In this document: positions 14,058 through 22,697 of the stretch, one piece after another | How positions within the stretch are numbered: the stretch's first letter is position 1 | How the letters are laid out: each line of letters opens with the position of its first letter | Source of the DNA: VRUE01 sp035997045 | Lineage (GTDB): Bacteria > Actinomycetota > Thermoleophilia > Solirubrobacterales > 70-9 | Direction: 5' to 3' | DNA length: 64,000 nt | Assembly: GCA_035997045.1 (NCBI GenBank) | Contig: DASYIY010000071.1 | Location: 10,827-74,826 of the forward strand | Translations under genes and position numbers: made by a program | The notes under the pieces: generated by a model | Databases searched by the model: none | The model's input: the letters and a program-made list of their open reading frames with translations, nothing else | What the model was told of the DNA's origin: nothing

Positions 14058-15991
14058 GCCTCTCGGACCTCGGCGGCAGCCGCACGCCGGGGCAGCCGCT
14101 CGCGCCAGGGCTTCGCCGGTTCTTCCTCTGCGCGGGCGCCGAGGTCGAAGTAGAGCAGGGTGCGCCCGAGAGCCACGTAGGGAACGAGCAGGGCGAAGAC
14201 GACCGAGCCGATCACGTTGATCCAAAGCAGCGAGAAGTTGGTGAAGATCAGGGTGAAGCCGAGCACCGGCCCGGCGGCGATGCTGAGCAGCCAGAAGAAG
14301 CCGAGGGCCCGTACGGCGTGCCACCAGCGGCCGCGCACCCGAGCGGAGCTGCCGCGGAAGGCATCGCGGATGCCCTTGTCCTCGACGAGGATCTCCTGCT
14401 GGACGAACTGCCAGCAGACGATCTTGTAGACCGCGACGGGGATCCCGATGATCGTGATGGCAAGCCCCAGTGCCGCCAGTGGCGGCAGTAGCGAGCCCCC
14501 CGCCACTCGCCAGAAACGGCGCAGCATGCCCCGCCAGGAGTCGAGGAAGCTCATCCCGCCGCCTTCGAGCAGCAGGCGCACGGCAAAGATCGCCACCGCG
14601 GCGACGATCGCTTCGGCGATCGGCAGTCCGAGCGATTCGACCGTGTCGGCGAGGCCGAGGTGAGCGCCGGAACGACCGGTGGCGTTATCGATGCCACGTT
14701 GTCCAGCGATCAGGGCGGCGAGCCCGCGCACCCCGCCGACAATCACCAGCGCGCTCAACCCGATCGGCACCATCGTTCGCCAGTGCCGCCCGTAGAGCTG
14801 CCGCGCCGCGCGCACGATCTGGCCGAAGGCGCGGCGCTGGCGCAGCTCGGTCAGGTCGACTGGGCCCCACTTGGTCACGCCGACGAAGAGGATCAGCAGC
14901 AGGGCCGGGATCGCGATCATCGCGAGCGCCGCCGGCCGCGAACGCGACTCGACGTTGATCACATCGGAGACGGTCGAGACCGCGCCGCAAAAGGCGCCGC
15001 TGACCGCGGGCCCGGCGAACGAGCCGCCCGGCACCCGCGGGCTCGTCGTTCGCTGGTCTTCCATCCAGGAGAACGGTTCGAGCCATTGCCTCTTCGTCAG
15101 CGGACCGGTCGGCCCGTTGTTGAAGCCCTTCTCCTGCTGGCCCCAGTGGCCGAAGTAGGTGAGCCACTTGAAGCGGCCGGTGGTGGTGGGAAACGTCGGG
15201 ATCGCGACCGGGTGGACCCGCAGTTCGCGCAGCGGTTCGCTGGTGTTGTCGCAGCCGACGCCGGAGCCTTTCGCTCCGTTCTGGACGTAGACGGTCGAGT
15301 CGTAGAAGGTCGCGTGCGAACCGGCTGCGGGGTAGACGACCGGGTGGGTCCCTTCCTTCTCCACCTTCGGGTCTTCCCAGTCGGCACGCTCGCCGCCGGC
15401 GTGCTGGAAGAGGATCATTTCGCTCGGTCCTTCGGCGAGGGCCTGGCGCGCGGTGTTCGCTTCGAAGGCGATCTGCATGCCCTCCCAGTCGCCCTCGTGC
15501 AGGTCGTTGAACTGGTTGAAGTACCAGAAGAACCAGTACTGGACGACCAGCCCCGGCCGGCCGACCTGGCGGGCGATGTGGGCGTAGGTCGTGGGGGGTG
15601 CCTTGCCTTCGCGCTCCAGCTGCAGGAAGTCGCGGGCGTAGACGCACGTGTCCCCAAGTGGATCGCCGGGAAGTTCGAGATGGTAGGGGTCTTCGAGCCC
15701 CGCGATGTCAGCGGCCGTTGGTGCCCGCTTTACCAATACTTCTTTGCCGTCTTCTTCAACTCGCTTGAGGCGGACCGAGGGGTTGCCGAGCACCGTCGAG
15801 ACGCTCGTCGGCTCGTACTGCTCGGCCGAGGTTTCACACGGTGGGTCCTGCTCTTCGCGCAGCATCGCGATCGGCGTGTAGGCCTGGATCAAGCGCTGGG
15901 CGGGGGAAGGGGCCGCCTCGGCCGCGGCCGGCTGGAGCAGCAGCGCAAGCGTCGCGATCGTCAGTGCGAGGCGACGCGGCCGGACGGTCAC
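14054..15991 (-). CDS. Secreted VPS62-like domain fused to a polytopic membrane domain
   Basis: 645 residues from GTG. A signal peptide (LALTIATLALLLQPAAAEAA) is followed by an extracytoplasmic region (about 30-350) with YWFFWYFNQFNDLHEGDWEGM and YPAAGSHATFY, features of VPS62-type domains. After residue about 365 come several membrane helices (AALAMIAIPALLLILFVGV onward) in an arrangement like stomatin- or glycerophosphodiesterase-associated membrane domains. The C-terminus is cytoplasmic and basic. The biochemical role of VPS62-like domains in bacteria is unclear. The gene overlaps the convergent coiled-coil gene by 4 bp. Confidence 0.7.
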   Translation of the reverse strand: MTVRPRRLALTIATLALLLQPAAAEAAPSPAQRLIQAYTPIAMLREEQDPPCETSAEQYEPTSVSTVLGNPSVRLKRVEEDGKEVLVKRAPTAADIAGLEDPYHLELPGDPLGDTCVYARDFLQLEREGKAPPTTYAHIARQVGRPGLVVQYWFFWYFNQFNDLHEGDWEGMQIAFEANTARQALAEGPSEMILFQHAGGERADWEDPKVEKEGTHPVVYPAAGSHATFYDSTVYVQNGAKGSGVGCDNTSEPLRELRVHPVAIPTFPTTTGRFKWLTYFGHWGQQEKGFNNGPTGPLTKRQWLEPFSWMEDQRTTSPRVPGGSFAGPAVSGAFCGAVSTVSDVINVESRSRPAALAMIAIPALLLILFVGVTKWGPVDLTELRQRRAFGQIVRAARQLYGRHWRTMVPIGLSALVIVGGVRGLAALIAGQRGIDNATGRSGAHLGLADTVESLGLPIAEAIVAAVAIFAVRLLLEGGGMSFLDSWRGMLRRFWRVAGGSLLPPLAALGLAITIIGIPVAVYKIVCWQFVQQEILVEDKGIRDAFRGSSARVRGRWWHAVRALGFFWLLSIAAGPVLGFTLIFTNFSLLWINVIGSVVFALLVPYVALGRTLLYFDLGARAEEEPAKPWRERLPRRAAAAEVREA

Positions 15992-16023
15992 CCGGCCAAC
16001 GTACCAGCGTCACTCGTGGGCGT

Positions 16024-16067
16024 GGTGCAACGCGCTATCCGTCTATTCACGGAGAAAGCGCTGCACC
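16024..16067. repeat. 44-bp intergenic palindrome, copy B
   Basis: Arms GGTGCAACGCGCTATCCGT and ACGGAGAAAGCGCTGCACC around ctattc. The right arm lies inside the 3' end of the DHA2 exporter gene and the loop contains its stop codon, so the element forms the last six codons and the stop. Related to copies at 4245, 42585 and 42657. Confidence 0.75.
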
Positions 16068-17627
16068 CGCCGGGCTCGCGCCGGGCTCCTCCTCGACCGC
16101 TTCCTCGACCTTGCCGGCGGGCATCGCGGCCAGGGCGATGACGAAGGCGAGCGCCATCACGCCGGCCATCGCGTAGAAGACGGTGCGCGAGGCGAGGGCG
16201 AAGTCGTGCTGGACGGCGGCGAAGAGCTGCTGCGCGTGCTTGCCCGCCGCTTCGGCGAAGCCGGCGCTGCTGCTCGAGCTGCCTTGGCTGATCGAGTCGG
16301 CGATCTGGTCGGCTTTCGCCTTCGGCACTCCCTGGGCGCCGAGGGTCGACTCCAGGTTCGCCTTGTTCTCCAGGATCAGGATCGTTCCGAGCACGGCGAG
16401 CCCGAGGCTGGAGCCGAAATTGCGCACGGTCTGGGTGATCCCGGTCGCCTCGCCGTAGTGGCTCGCCGGCAGGCGGTTGAGCGCGTCGGTGTTGGCCGGT
16501 CCGAGGACGAGGCCGACGCCCGCCCCGGCGAGGACGATCCAGTACCACTGCGAGCTGACCGAGAGGTCCGGGAGCGAGTGGGCCCAGAGGGCGAAGCCGA
16601 CCGCCGCGACCGCGCAGCCGAGCACCACCGACGGCCGCGCCCCGACCCGGTCGAGGATCCTGCCTCCCCATTGCGAGGCGGTGGCGAAGCCCGCGAAGAA
16701 GATCAACAGGTAGAGGCCCGTTTCCGAGGCGCTTTCGCCGAGCGAGATCTGCGCGTACATGCTGGCGAAGAAGAAGAGTGGGACGAAAGGGATCATCAGC
16801 AGGAAGAGGATCGCGTTGTCGACCGCAAAGGCGCGGTTTTCGAAGATCCGCACCCGGATCAGCGGGTTGGCGACGCGCAGCTCGAAGGCGACGAAGGCGG
16901 CGATCAGTGCCAGCCCGGCGGCGATGCAGCCCCAGGTGAGCACGCTGCCCCAACCCCAGACGCTCGACTGCTGCAGGCCGAGGATGGCAAGGCCCATGCC
17001 TCCCGAGATCAGCACCGTGCCGCGGTAGTCGAGTGGCGCCGGGTGCTTGTGGTCGTCGGGTTTGGCGATCGCGGTCAGGATCAGGGCGATGATCGCGACC
17101 GGGATGTTGACCCAGAAGATCGTCCGCCAGCTGATCTCGACCAGGTAGCCGCCGGCGAGCGGGCCGATCGAGGTCAGGCCGCCGGTGATCGCGAAGAAGA
17201 TCGCCATCGCGCGGCCGCGCTCGCGCACCGGGAAGGCGCCGAGGACGATCGCAAGCGCGGCCGGGAACATGATCGCCGCGCCGGCGCCCTGGATGATGCG
17301 GAAGGTGATCAGCCAGACCTCGTCGAGGTTGCCGGTCGGCGTCGCCCCGCAGAGGCCGGAGGCGGTGGCGAAGACGATCACGCCGAGCACGACCATGCGA
17401 CGGTGCCCGGCGATGTCGGCCAGTCGCCCGCCGAAGGCGAAGAGCGCCGAGAGCGAGAGCAGGTAGCCGTTGATGATCCACTGCACCCCGGTCGCGGAGA
17501 GCGAGAGGTCGTCCTGCAGGCTGGGAACCGCGATCGCGACGATCGTCATGTCGATGAAGGTCATCGAGACGGCGAAGATCATCGCCGCGAGGATCAGCTT
17601 CTTGTTGGCACTGCCACTGTCGTTCAT
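16047..17627 (-). CDS. MFS multidrug exporter, DHA2 (EmrB/QacA, 14-TM) family
   Basis: 526 residues from ATG 17627; an in-frame TTG six codons earlier is less likely. Fourteen predicted membrane helices. TFIDMTIVAIAVPSLQDDL in the first helix, GRLADIAGHRRMVVLG (motif A) and GPLAGGYLVEISWRTIFWVN (motif C region) are diagnostic of proton-driven DHA2 drug exporters. The C-terminal tail is short and acidic. The last codons lie in palindrome B. Divergent from a small membrane protein gene; no local TetR/MarR regulator is seen. Confidence 0.88.
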   Translation of the reverse strand: MNDSGSANKKLILAAMIFAVSMTFIDMTIVAIAVPSLQDDLSLSATGVQWIINGYLLSLSALFAFGGRLADIAGHRRMVVLGVIVFATASGLCGATPTGNLDEVWLITFRIIQGAGAAIMFPAALAIVLGAFPVRERGRAMAIFFAITGGLTSIGPLAGGYLVEISWRTIFWVNIPVAIIALILTAIAKPDDHKHPAPLDYRGTVLISGGMGLAILGLQQSSVWGWGSVLTWGCIAAGLALIAAFVAFELRVANPLIRVRIFENRAFAVDNAILFLLMIPFVPLFFFASMYAQISLGESASETGLYLLIFFAGFATASQWGGRILDRVGARPSVVLGCAVAAVGFALWAHSLPDLSVSSQWYWIVLAGAGVGLVLGPANTDALNRLPASHYGEATGITQTVRNFGSSLGLAVLGTILILENKANLESTLGAQGVPKAKADQIADSISQGSSSSSAGFAEAAGKHAQQLFAAVQHDFALASRTVFYAMAGVMALAFVIALAAMPAGKVEEAVEEEPGASPAGAALSP

Positions 17628-17686
17628 GCTCGACCGGTTTGCCAAGAGCCCGTCGAATCCTCCTCGTTCGATAATCTCGCCCGCGC

Positions 17687-17860
17687 ATGCCCGACGTCTT
17701 CTGGATCGGCCTCACTCTCGCCGTCGCGATCTTTCTGATCGGCGTCATCTCCGGCGCCCGCTCGCGCACGACCAGTCTCCGCACCGGTGCCGCTATGGGC
17801 GCCTACCTCGGCATCATGCTGGCCTTCCCGCTGCTGGCCATCGGCATCGCCACCAGCTGA
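17687..17860 (+). CDS. Small two-helix membrane protein (57 aa)
   Basis: The frame starts ATG 17687 and encodes MPDVFWIGLTLAVAIFLIG (helix 1), a short basic loop SGARSRTTSLR, then GAYLGIMLAFPLLAIGIATS (helix 2). The positive loop between two helices predicts both ends outside. It is divergent from the exporter and 70 bp upstream of the substrate-binding protein. No family is recognised. Coding is supported by composition and hydrophobicity only. Confidence 0.5.
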   Translation: MPDVFWIGLTLAVAIFLIGVISGARSRTTSLRTGAAMGAYLGIMLAFPLLAIGIATS

Positions 17861-17906
17861 GCGTCGCGGCCTGCGCCGGCAAGGCGAGAGGTCTTTTTGC
17901 ATTAAT

Positions 17907-17928
17907 AGAGTTTCGTAGAGGAAACTCT
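17907..17928 (+). promoter_or_regulatory. Inverted repeat overlapping the ribosome site of the substrate-binding protein
   Basis: AGAGTTTC, six-base spacer GTAGAG, GAAACTCT, ending two bases before the ATG. It could be a repressor operator or an RNA hairpin that hides the GAGGAAA ribosome site. Confidence 0.5.
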
Positions 17929-17930
17929 GG

Positions 17931-19121
17931 ATGCCTCGATACGCAAAGCCGCTTTTCATCCCTCTGGTATTCGCGCTGGCCGTCCTGGCCGGTTGCGGTG
18001 GCAGCGCCGACTCGGCCGAGGCGCCTGCTGCCGGCCTTCCGAAAGAGATAGTGATCGGGGCCGCGATTGCCAAGACCGGCTACCTCGTCCCCTACGACGG
18101 CAACATCGCGGCGATCGAACAGCTGGTCGACGAAACCAACGCCAAGGGCGGCATCGATGGGCACAAGCTGGCGATAGTGCAGGCCGATAACCGTTCCGAT
18201 CCCCAGCAGGCCCCGGTGGCCGCCCAGCAGGTGGTCGAAGAGGGGGCGGACGTTCTCCTCTTCAGTTGCGAGGCGCTGACGGCGGCCGCCGCGGCGCCGG
18301 TGGCCGAAGAACACGACGAGCTCAACTTCACCATGTGCGCCAGCGAACCTGGCTTTGGGCCGCCATATACGGGCCACCTCTCCTTCAGCGGCAATCCGAA
18401 CTTTCTCAGCGAGGTGAGTGCGGGAGCTTCCTTCTTGCACCAGCGGGGGATCGAACGGCCCTTCCTAATGTGCGACACGGCAATCGTCATGGGCAAGGTC
18501 CAGTGCTCTGCCTTCAAGCAGGCGTGGGAGAAGCTCGGCGGGTCGATCGCCGGCTCCGCCGATTTCGCCAACGGCGACGAGTCGATCGCCGCTCAGATCA
18601 GCGAGCTGAAGAGCTCCAACGCCGATGCCGTCGTAATGGCCTCCTATCCGCCCGGCGGTGCGGCGGCGATCAAGCAGATCCAGGCCGCCGGCGTTGACGT
18701 GCCGATCCTCGGCGGGAGTTCGTTCGACGGCACCTTCTGGCTCAAGGGCATCCCGGATCCAGGGAAGATCTACGCCACCTCCAACGGCTCGGCCTACGAT
18801 CCCCCCGACCGTGCCTCGGCACGCCTGTTCAGGGTTCTCCAGCGCAACGGGGTCAATACCGATGTGTCCGGGACGCTGCTGGCCTCCTACGCCGCTGGCC
18901 AGCTGATCATTGAGGCAATCGGGGAAACCGGCAGCGTCGACGGGAACGCCCTCGCCGATGCGCTCGAAGCCAAGCCACACCGGACGATCGTCGGCAGGAT
19001 GACGTTCAGCAGGGACGACCATCTAGCGACCCGAACCTGGCCGGTCTACCGGTACTCGAATGGCAAGCCGAAGCTGGTGGCGAAGGTAAAGCCGCGGTTC
19101 ATCCCCGAATACGGAGGCTGA
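17931..19121 (+). CDS. ABC transporter substrate-binding lipoprotein (branched-chain amino acid / amide type)
   Basis: 396 residues. Signal peptide with lipobox LAGC (Cys22), so a membrane-anchored lipoprotein. The mature part is a type 1 periplasmic-binding fold (Peripla_BP_6): IVIGAAIAKTG at the start, AIEQLVDETNAKGGI, then SSNADAVVMASYPPGGAAAIKQI. It would deliver ligand to the LivH/LivMG/LivF transporter encoded convergently downstream. Such receptors bind Leu/Ile/Val, amides, urea or aromatic acids, so the ligand is open; the adjacent Rieske oxygenase favours a catabolic substrate. The 3' end overlaps the oxygenase gene by 23 bp. Confidence 0.88.
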   Translation: MPRYAKPLFIPLVFALAVLAGCGGSADSAEAPAAGLPKEIVIGAAIAKTGYLVPYDGNIAAIEQLVDETNAKGGIDGHKLAIVQADNRSDPQQAPVAAQQVVEEGADVLLFSCEALTAAAAAPVAEEHDELNFTMCASEPGFGPPYTGHLSFSGNPNFLSEVSAGASFLHQRGIERPFLMCDTAIVMGKVQCSAFKQAWEKLGGSIAGSADFANGDESIAAQISELKSSNADAVVMASYPPGGAAAIKQIQAAGVDVPILGGSSFDGTFWLKGIPDPGKIYATSNGSAYDPPDRASARLFRVLQRNGVNTDVSGTLLASYAAGQLIIEAIGETGSVDGNALADALEAKPHRTIVGRMTFSRDDHLATRTWPVYRYSNGKPKLVAKVKPRFIPEYGG

Positions 19122-20121
19122 GCGCGCGATCGACGAACTCCGCGAAGGCGGGCCGGTAGGCAAGGGTGAACCGGTCGGCGAGTGTGCTTGTGTCGGAGTT
19201 GGGGTCCAGCGACAGCTCGCGTGGCTCGACTGCCGAGACAATCGGCAGGTCCTCGCAGTAGACGCGCCACTCGTACTCGATCGCCTCCTCGAGGGCCGCA
19301 TCGTCAAAGCCCTCGGCCAGCCCTCCCTCGATCCAGTAGTGCGCCGACTCGGTGGCGCCGATTGCGCGGGCAGCGTGGAGCAGGCAGCGTTCGCCCGCCT
19401 CGGTGAACATCCGAAACGAGATGAAGTTGGGTGCGATCACGTGGTAGCAGGCTTCGCCCGCTGAGCTCCAGAACTTGGCTGCTCCGGGGCCGAACCGCAT
19501 CTCTCGCCGCAGCGTCACCTCGATGCCGTCGCGCTCGACCTGCAGCGGCTCGACCACCTCTGGGACTGGGCCGAGGGTCGTCGCGTGGACGAAGGCGAAA
19601 TGGGCGACGTCGCGGAAGTTCTCGATCATCACTCCCAGCCCGACCGGCAGCTCATACGGCGTGCCGTGCCCCCATGTCCATGTGTCGGCGTCGAACCAGG
19701 GCAGGTCGGGTGGCTCGCCCAGGGGCTCCTCCAGGACGGTCCAGACCAGCCCCCACTGCACCCGTGCCGGGAAGGCCGCGACGCGGGCGCGGGCAGGGAT
19801 CTGACCCTGGTCGGGCAGCGACGGGATCCGGGCGCAGGCGCCATCCTGGCCGGCCCACTGCCAGCCGTGGTAGGGGCACTGGATCGACTCGCCCGTGACC
19901 TTGCCCATCGAAAGCGAGGCCCCGCGGTGCGCGCAGCGGTCCGCCACCACGGCCGGCTCGCCGCTCTCGGTGAGGAAGACGGCAAGCGCTTCGCCGAGGA
20001 GGACGGCTCGTTGTGGGCCACGCTCCAGGTCCTGGAGCCTTGCGACCGGCTGCCAGCAGTGGCGCAGCGCGAGGAAGATGTCCTCGCTGGTCGGTGCTGC
20101 GCGTGGCTGGTCGTCAAACAT
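19099..20121 (-). CDS. Rieske [2Fe-2S] non-haem iron oxygenase
   Basis: 340 residues, ATG start behind GAGGAG. The Rieske cluster is ligated by Cys63-x-His65 (CAHRG) and Cys82-x-x-His85 (CPYHGW). The C-terminal mononuclear iron site is visible as NFRDVAHFAFVH, with Asp171, His174 and His179. This architecture is that of ring-hydroxylating or O-/N-demethylating oxygenases (vanillate, phthalate and caffeine demethylase type). No ferredoxin reductase is encoded nearby. It is last in the likely GntR-livH-livMG-livF transcription unit, which suggests oxidation of the imported compound. Confidence 0.88.
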   Translation of the reverse strand: MFDDQPRAAPTSEDIFLALRHCWQPVARLQDLERGPQRAVLLGEALAVFLTESGEPAVVADRCAHRGASLSMGKVTGESIQCPYHGWQWAGQDGACARIPSLPDQGQIPARARVAAFPARVQWGLVWTVLEEPLGEPPDLPWFDADTWTWGHGTPYELPVGLGVMIENFRDVAHFAFVHATTLGPVPEVVEPLQVERDGIEVTLRREMRFGPGAAKFWSSAGEACYHVIAPNFISFRMFTEAGERCLLHAARAIGATESAHYWIEGGLAEGFDDAALEEAIEYEWRVYCEDLPIVSAVEPRELSLDPNSDTSTLADRFTLAYRPAFAEFVDRALSLRIRG

Positions 20122-20158
20122 CGCCGCTCCTCGTGATTACTTTGGGATCCCATTCTAT

Positions 20159-20860
20159 TCACGGCTGCCTGCCCAGGTAGGCGCGTAGGACATCGGGGTT
20201 GCGCTGCAGCTCACCGCGGGAGCCCTGGGCGCGGACCTTGCCGGTGCCGAGCACGACGCAACGATCGGAGAAGTCGATCGTCCGGGCGGCGTTCTGCTCG
20301 ACCAGCAGCATTGTCACCCCTTCATCGCGCAGGCCCTGGAGCAGCTCGTAGATTACGTCGATCGTTTTCGGTGCGAGGCCGAGCGAAGGCTCGTCGAGAA
20401 TCAGCAGCTTTGGCCTGCCGAGCAGGGCGCGGGCGATCGCCAGCTGCTGTTGCTCCCCGCCCGAGAGTCGATCGGCGCGCTGGTGCGCCCGCTCGCGCAG
20501 GATCGGGAAACGTTCGAGCGTCCGCTCCATCCAGGCGCCGCCATCGCCGTCGTTGCGGGCGCCGAGCCGGAGGTTCTCCGCCACCGTCAGGGTCTTGAAG
20601 ATGTGCCGGCCCTCGGGCACCAGTGCGATCCCGAGCCGCGCGATCTGCTCCGGCGCCATCCCGTTCAAGGCGCGGCCCTCGAACACGGTCTCGCCGGCCG
20701 TCGGGCGCACCAAGCCGCAGATCGATCGCAGGATCGAGCTCTTGCCGGCGCCGTTCGGCCCGATCATCCCGATCGCTTCGCCCTGGCCGACGCTCAGGTC
20801 GACTCCGTGGACCACCTCGATGCGCCCGTAGCTGACTCGGACCCCGTGCAGCTCAAGCAT
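20159..20860 (-). CDS. livF: ABC transporter ATP-binding protein, LivF type
   Basis: 233 residues from ATG 20860, overlapping the stop of the permease-ATPase fusion by 8 bp. Walker A GPNGAGKSS at about 34-42, signature LSGGEQQQL, Walker B LLILDEPSLGL and a switch His region VEQNAA fit the LivF subgroup. It energises import together with the LivG half of the upstream fusion. Symbol given by family, not by substrate. Confidence 0.88.
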   Translation of the reverse strand: MLELHGVRVSYGRIEVVHGVDLSVGQGEAIGMIGPNGAGKSSILRSICGLVRPTAGETVFEGRALNGMAPEQIARLGIALVPEGRHIFKTLTVAENLRLGARNDGDGGAWMERTLERFPILRERAHQRADRLSGGEQQQLAIARALLGRPKLLILDEPSLGLAPKTIDVIYELLQGLRDEGVTMLLVEQNAARTIDFSDRCVVLGTGKVRAQGSRGELQRNPDVLRAYLGRQP

Positions 20861-22697
20861 CGACGGCCGCCAGGAAAGAAGTTCCGAGGTAAGCCTGGAC
20901 CACAGCGGGATCGGCCTGGACCTCCTCCGGAGTCCCGATCCGCAGGGTCGTCCCGTCATCGAGCACCTGTATCCGGGAGCAAAGCTCCATGACGATGTTC
21001 ATGTCGTGCTCGATCAAGAGGATCCCGCAGCCGAAGTCATCGAGCACGCCGCGAAGGACCGCGACCAGGGCCCCGCACTCGGCCTCGTTCAGCCCGGCCG
21101 CCGGCTCGTCGAGCAGCAGGTAGCGAGGCCGGACCGCGAGCGCGCGAGCGATCCCGAGCAGACGTTGTCTCCCCGGAGGCAGGGAGCCGGCCGCCAGCGC
21201 GGCCTGCTCGAGCAGGTTGAGGCGGCCGAGCACGTCGGTCGCCACCGCGATCGCCTGCCGCCTTCCGGCTCCCATGCCCATCGCGCCGACGGCGACGCTT
21301 TCGAGGCAGCTCAGCTGAGCGAAGGGGAGGGCGGCCTGAAAGGTGCGGCCCAATCCGTCGTGGGCGAGGCGCACCGGAGAGCGCCCGGTGACGTCAATCC
21401 CGTCAAGCGAGACAGTGCCCGAGTCGGGCGCCTGAAACCCGCTGAGGACATTGACGAGGGTCGTCTTGCCGGCCCCGTTCGGGCCGATCAGCCCAAGCGC
21501 CTCGCCGGGCCCAAACGCGAGATCGACCTGCTTGAGGACCTGCAGGCCGGCGAAAGCGAGCGATATGCCCTCGGCTCGTAGGGCGCTTTCAACGGAGCGT
21601 TCGATCTGCCGCCCGCTGGCGACGGAACCCTTCGGCTTGAGCGGCGGCACCGAGGCTTTCGGGTTCAGCCGGCGCAGCCAGGGCAGCTCACCTGCCTCCC
21701 TGCCGCCGCTCAGCCCGTTCGGCATCGCGATCATCGTCGCCAGCAGGATCAGGCCGAGCCCGATCGCGGCAAGGCCTGGCGCTTCGCCGATCGAGATCGC
21801 GCCGAACAGGCTGGCGCCGTTCTCGACGCCCCACAGCAGCTCGTTCACGGTTGCGATCGCGATCGCCCCGACAACCGCCCCGAAGACGCTGCGGGCGCCG
21901 CCGACGACCAGCATCGTCATCGTCGTCACGGTGGTGCCGAAATAGAAGGTGGCGGGGTTGAGGACGCCGGATTGGTGCACGGCCAGTGCGCCGCCGATTC
22001 CACACAGGACCCCGCTGATGCCGAAGGCGATCAGTCGCTCACTCATCACCGCGATCCCGATCGAGCGCGCCGCCACCTCGTCCTCGCGCGTCGCCCGCAG
22101 GCGATAGCCGCTCGCCGACCACTTGAACGCCAGCGCGAGGATCGCGGCCGTGCCCGCCCAGAGCCCCGCCGACTCGACGCTGGTCGTGGTCGGGATGCTG
22201 ACCAAGCCGCTGCTGCCCCCGGTGACGCGATCCCAATTGGCGACGACGTTGTAGACGACGATCAGGAAGGCAAAGGTGGAGATCGGGATCGCGAGGGTGG
22301 AGGTGCGCATCAGCGGCAGTCCGACCACGATCGCCAGGAGGCCGGAGATTGCTGCGGCGATCAGCGTCGAGAGGAGCGCGCCGAGGTGCGCGTCGGCGAT
22401 GAAATCCGGCAGCCCGGGTGTCTGCAGCAGGGCGAAGGCCGCGGGCAAAGTGAGAAACGCGGCGACGTAGGCGCCGGCCGTCGCGAAGCCGAGCTGCCCG
22501 AATGAGTAGACGCCGCTGTTGCCGACGAAGACCTGCAGCCCGAGGACGACGATCAGATTGCAGAGAATCAGGGTTACGGTGCCTCGGAAGGAGGGCGTGC
22601 CGTTCGCACCGGCCAAGGCGACGGTCGCGATCAGGGCCAGTGGCACCAGCAGCGAAGTGGCCGTAGACCGGCGAGAGCGAAATCGCACGGCGCTCAT
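20853..22697 (-). CDS. Fused LivM permease - LivG ATPase of a branched-chain-type ABC importer
   Basis: 614 residues. The first ~340 are a LivM-type permease with about nine helices (GNSGVYSFGQLGFATAGAY is typical). After a linker, residues ~370-610 form a LivG-type ATPase with Walker A GPNGAGKTT and Walker B YLLLDEPAAGLNEAE. The ABC signature reads SLPPGRQRL instead of LSxGQ-type sequence, which is unusual and may affect ATP hydrolysis. Fusion of these two subunits occurs in some actinobacteria. The start overlaps livH by 4 bp (ATGA), indicating coupled translation. Confidence 0.88.
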   Translation of the reverse strand: MSAVRFRSRRSTATSLLVPLALIATVALAGANGTPSFRGTVTLILCNLIVVLGLQVFVGNSGVYSFGQLGFATAGAYVAAFLTLPAAFALLQTPGLPDFIADAHLGALLSTLIAAAISGLLAIVVGLPLMRTSTLAIPISTFAFLIVVYNVVANWDRVTGGSSGLVSIPTTTSVESAGLWAGTAAILALAFKWSASGYRLRATREDEVAARSIGIAVMSERLIAFGISGVLCGIGGALAVHQSGVLNPATFYFGTTVTTMTMLVVGGARSVFGAVVGAIAIATVNELLWGVENGASLFGAISIGEAPGLAAIGLGLILLATMIAMPNGLSGGREAGELPWLRRLNPKASVPPLKPKGSVASGRQIERSVESALRAEGISLAFAGLQVLKQVDLAFGPGEALGLIGPNGAGKTTLVNVLSGFQAPDSGTVSLDGIDVTGRSPVRLAHDGLGRTFQAALPFAQLSCLESVAVGAMGMGAGRRQAIAVATDVLGRLNLLEQAALAAGSLPPGRQRLLGIARALAVRPRYLLLDEPAAGLNEAECGALVAVLRGVLDDFGCGILLIEHDMNIVMELCSRIQVLDDGTTLRIGTPEEVQADPAVVQAYLGTSFLAAVDA

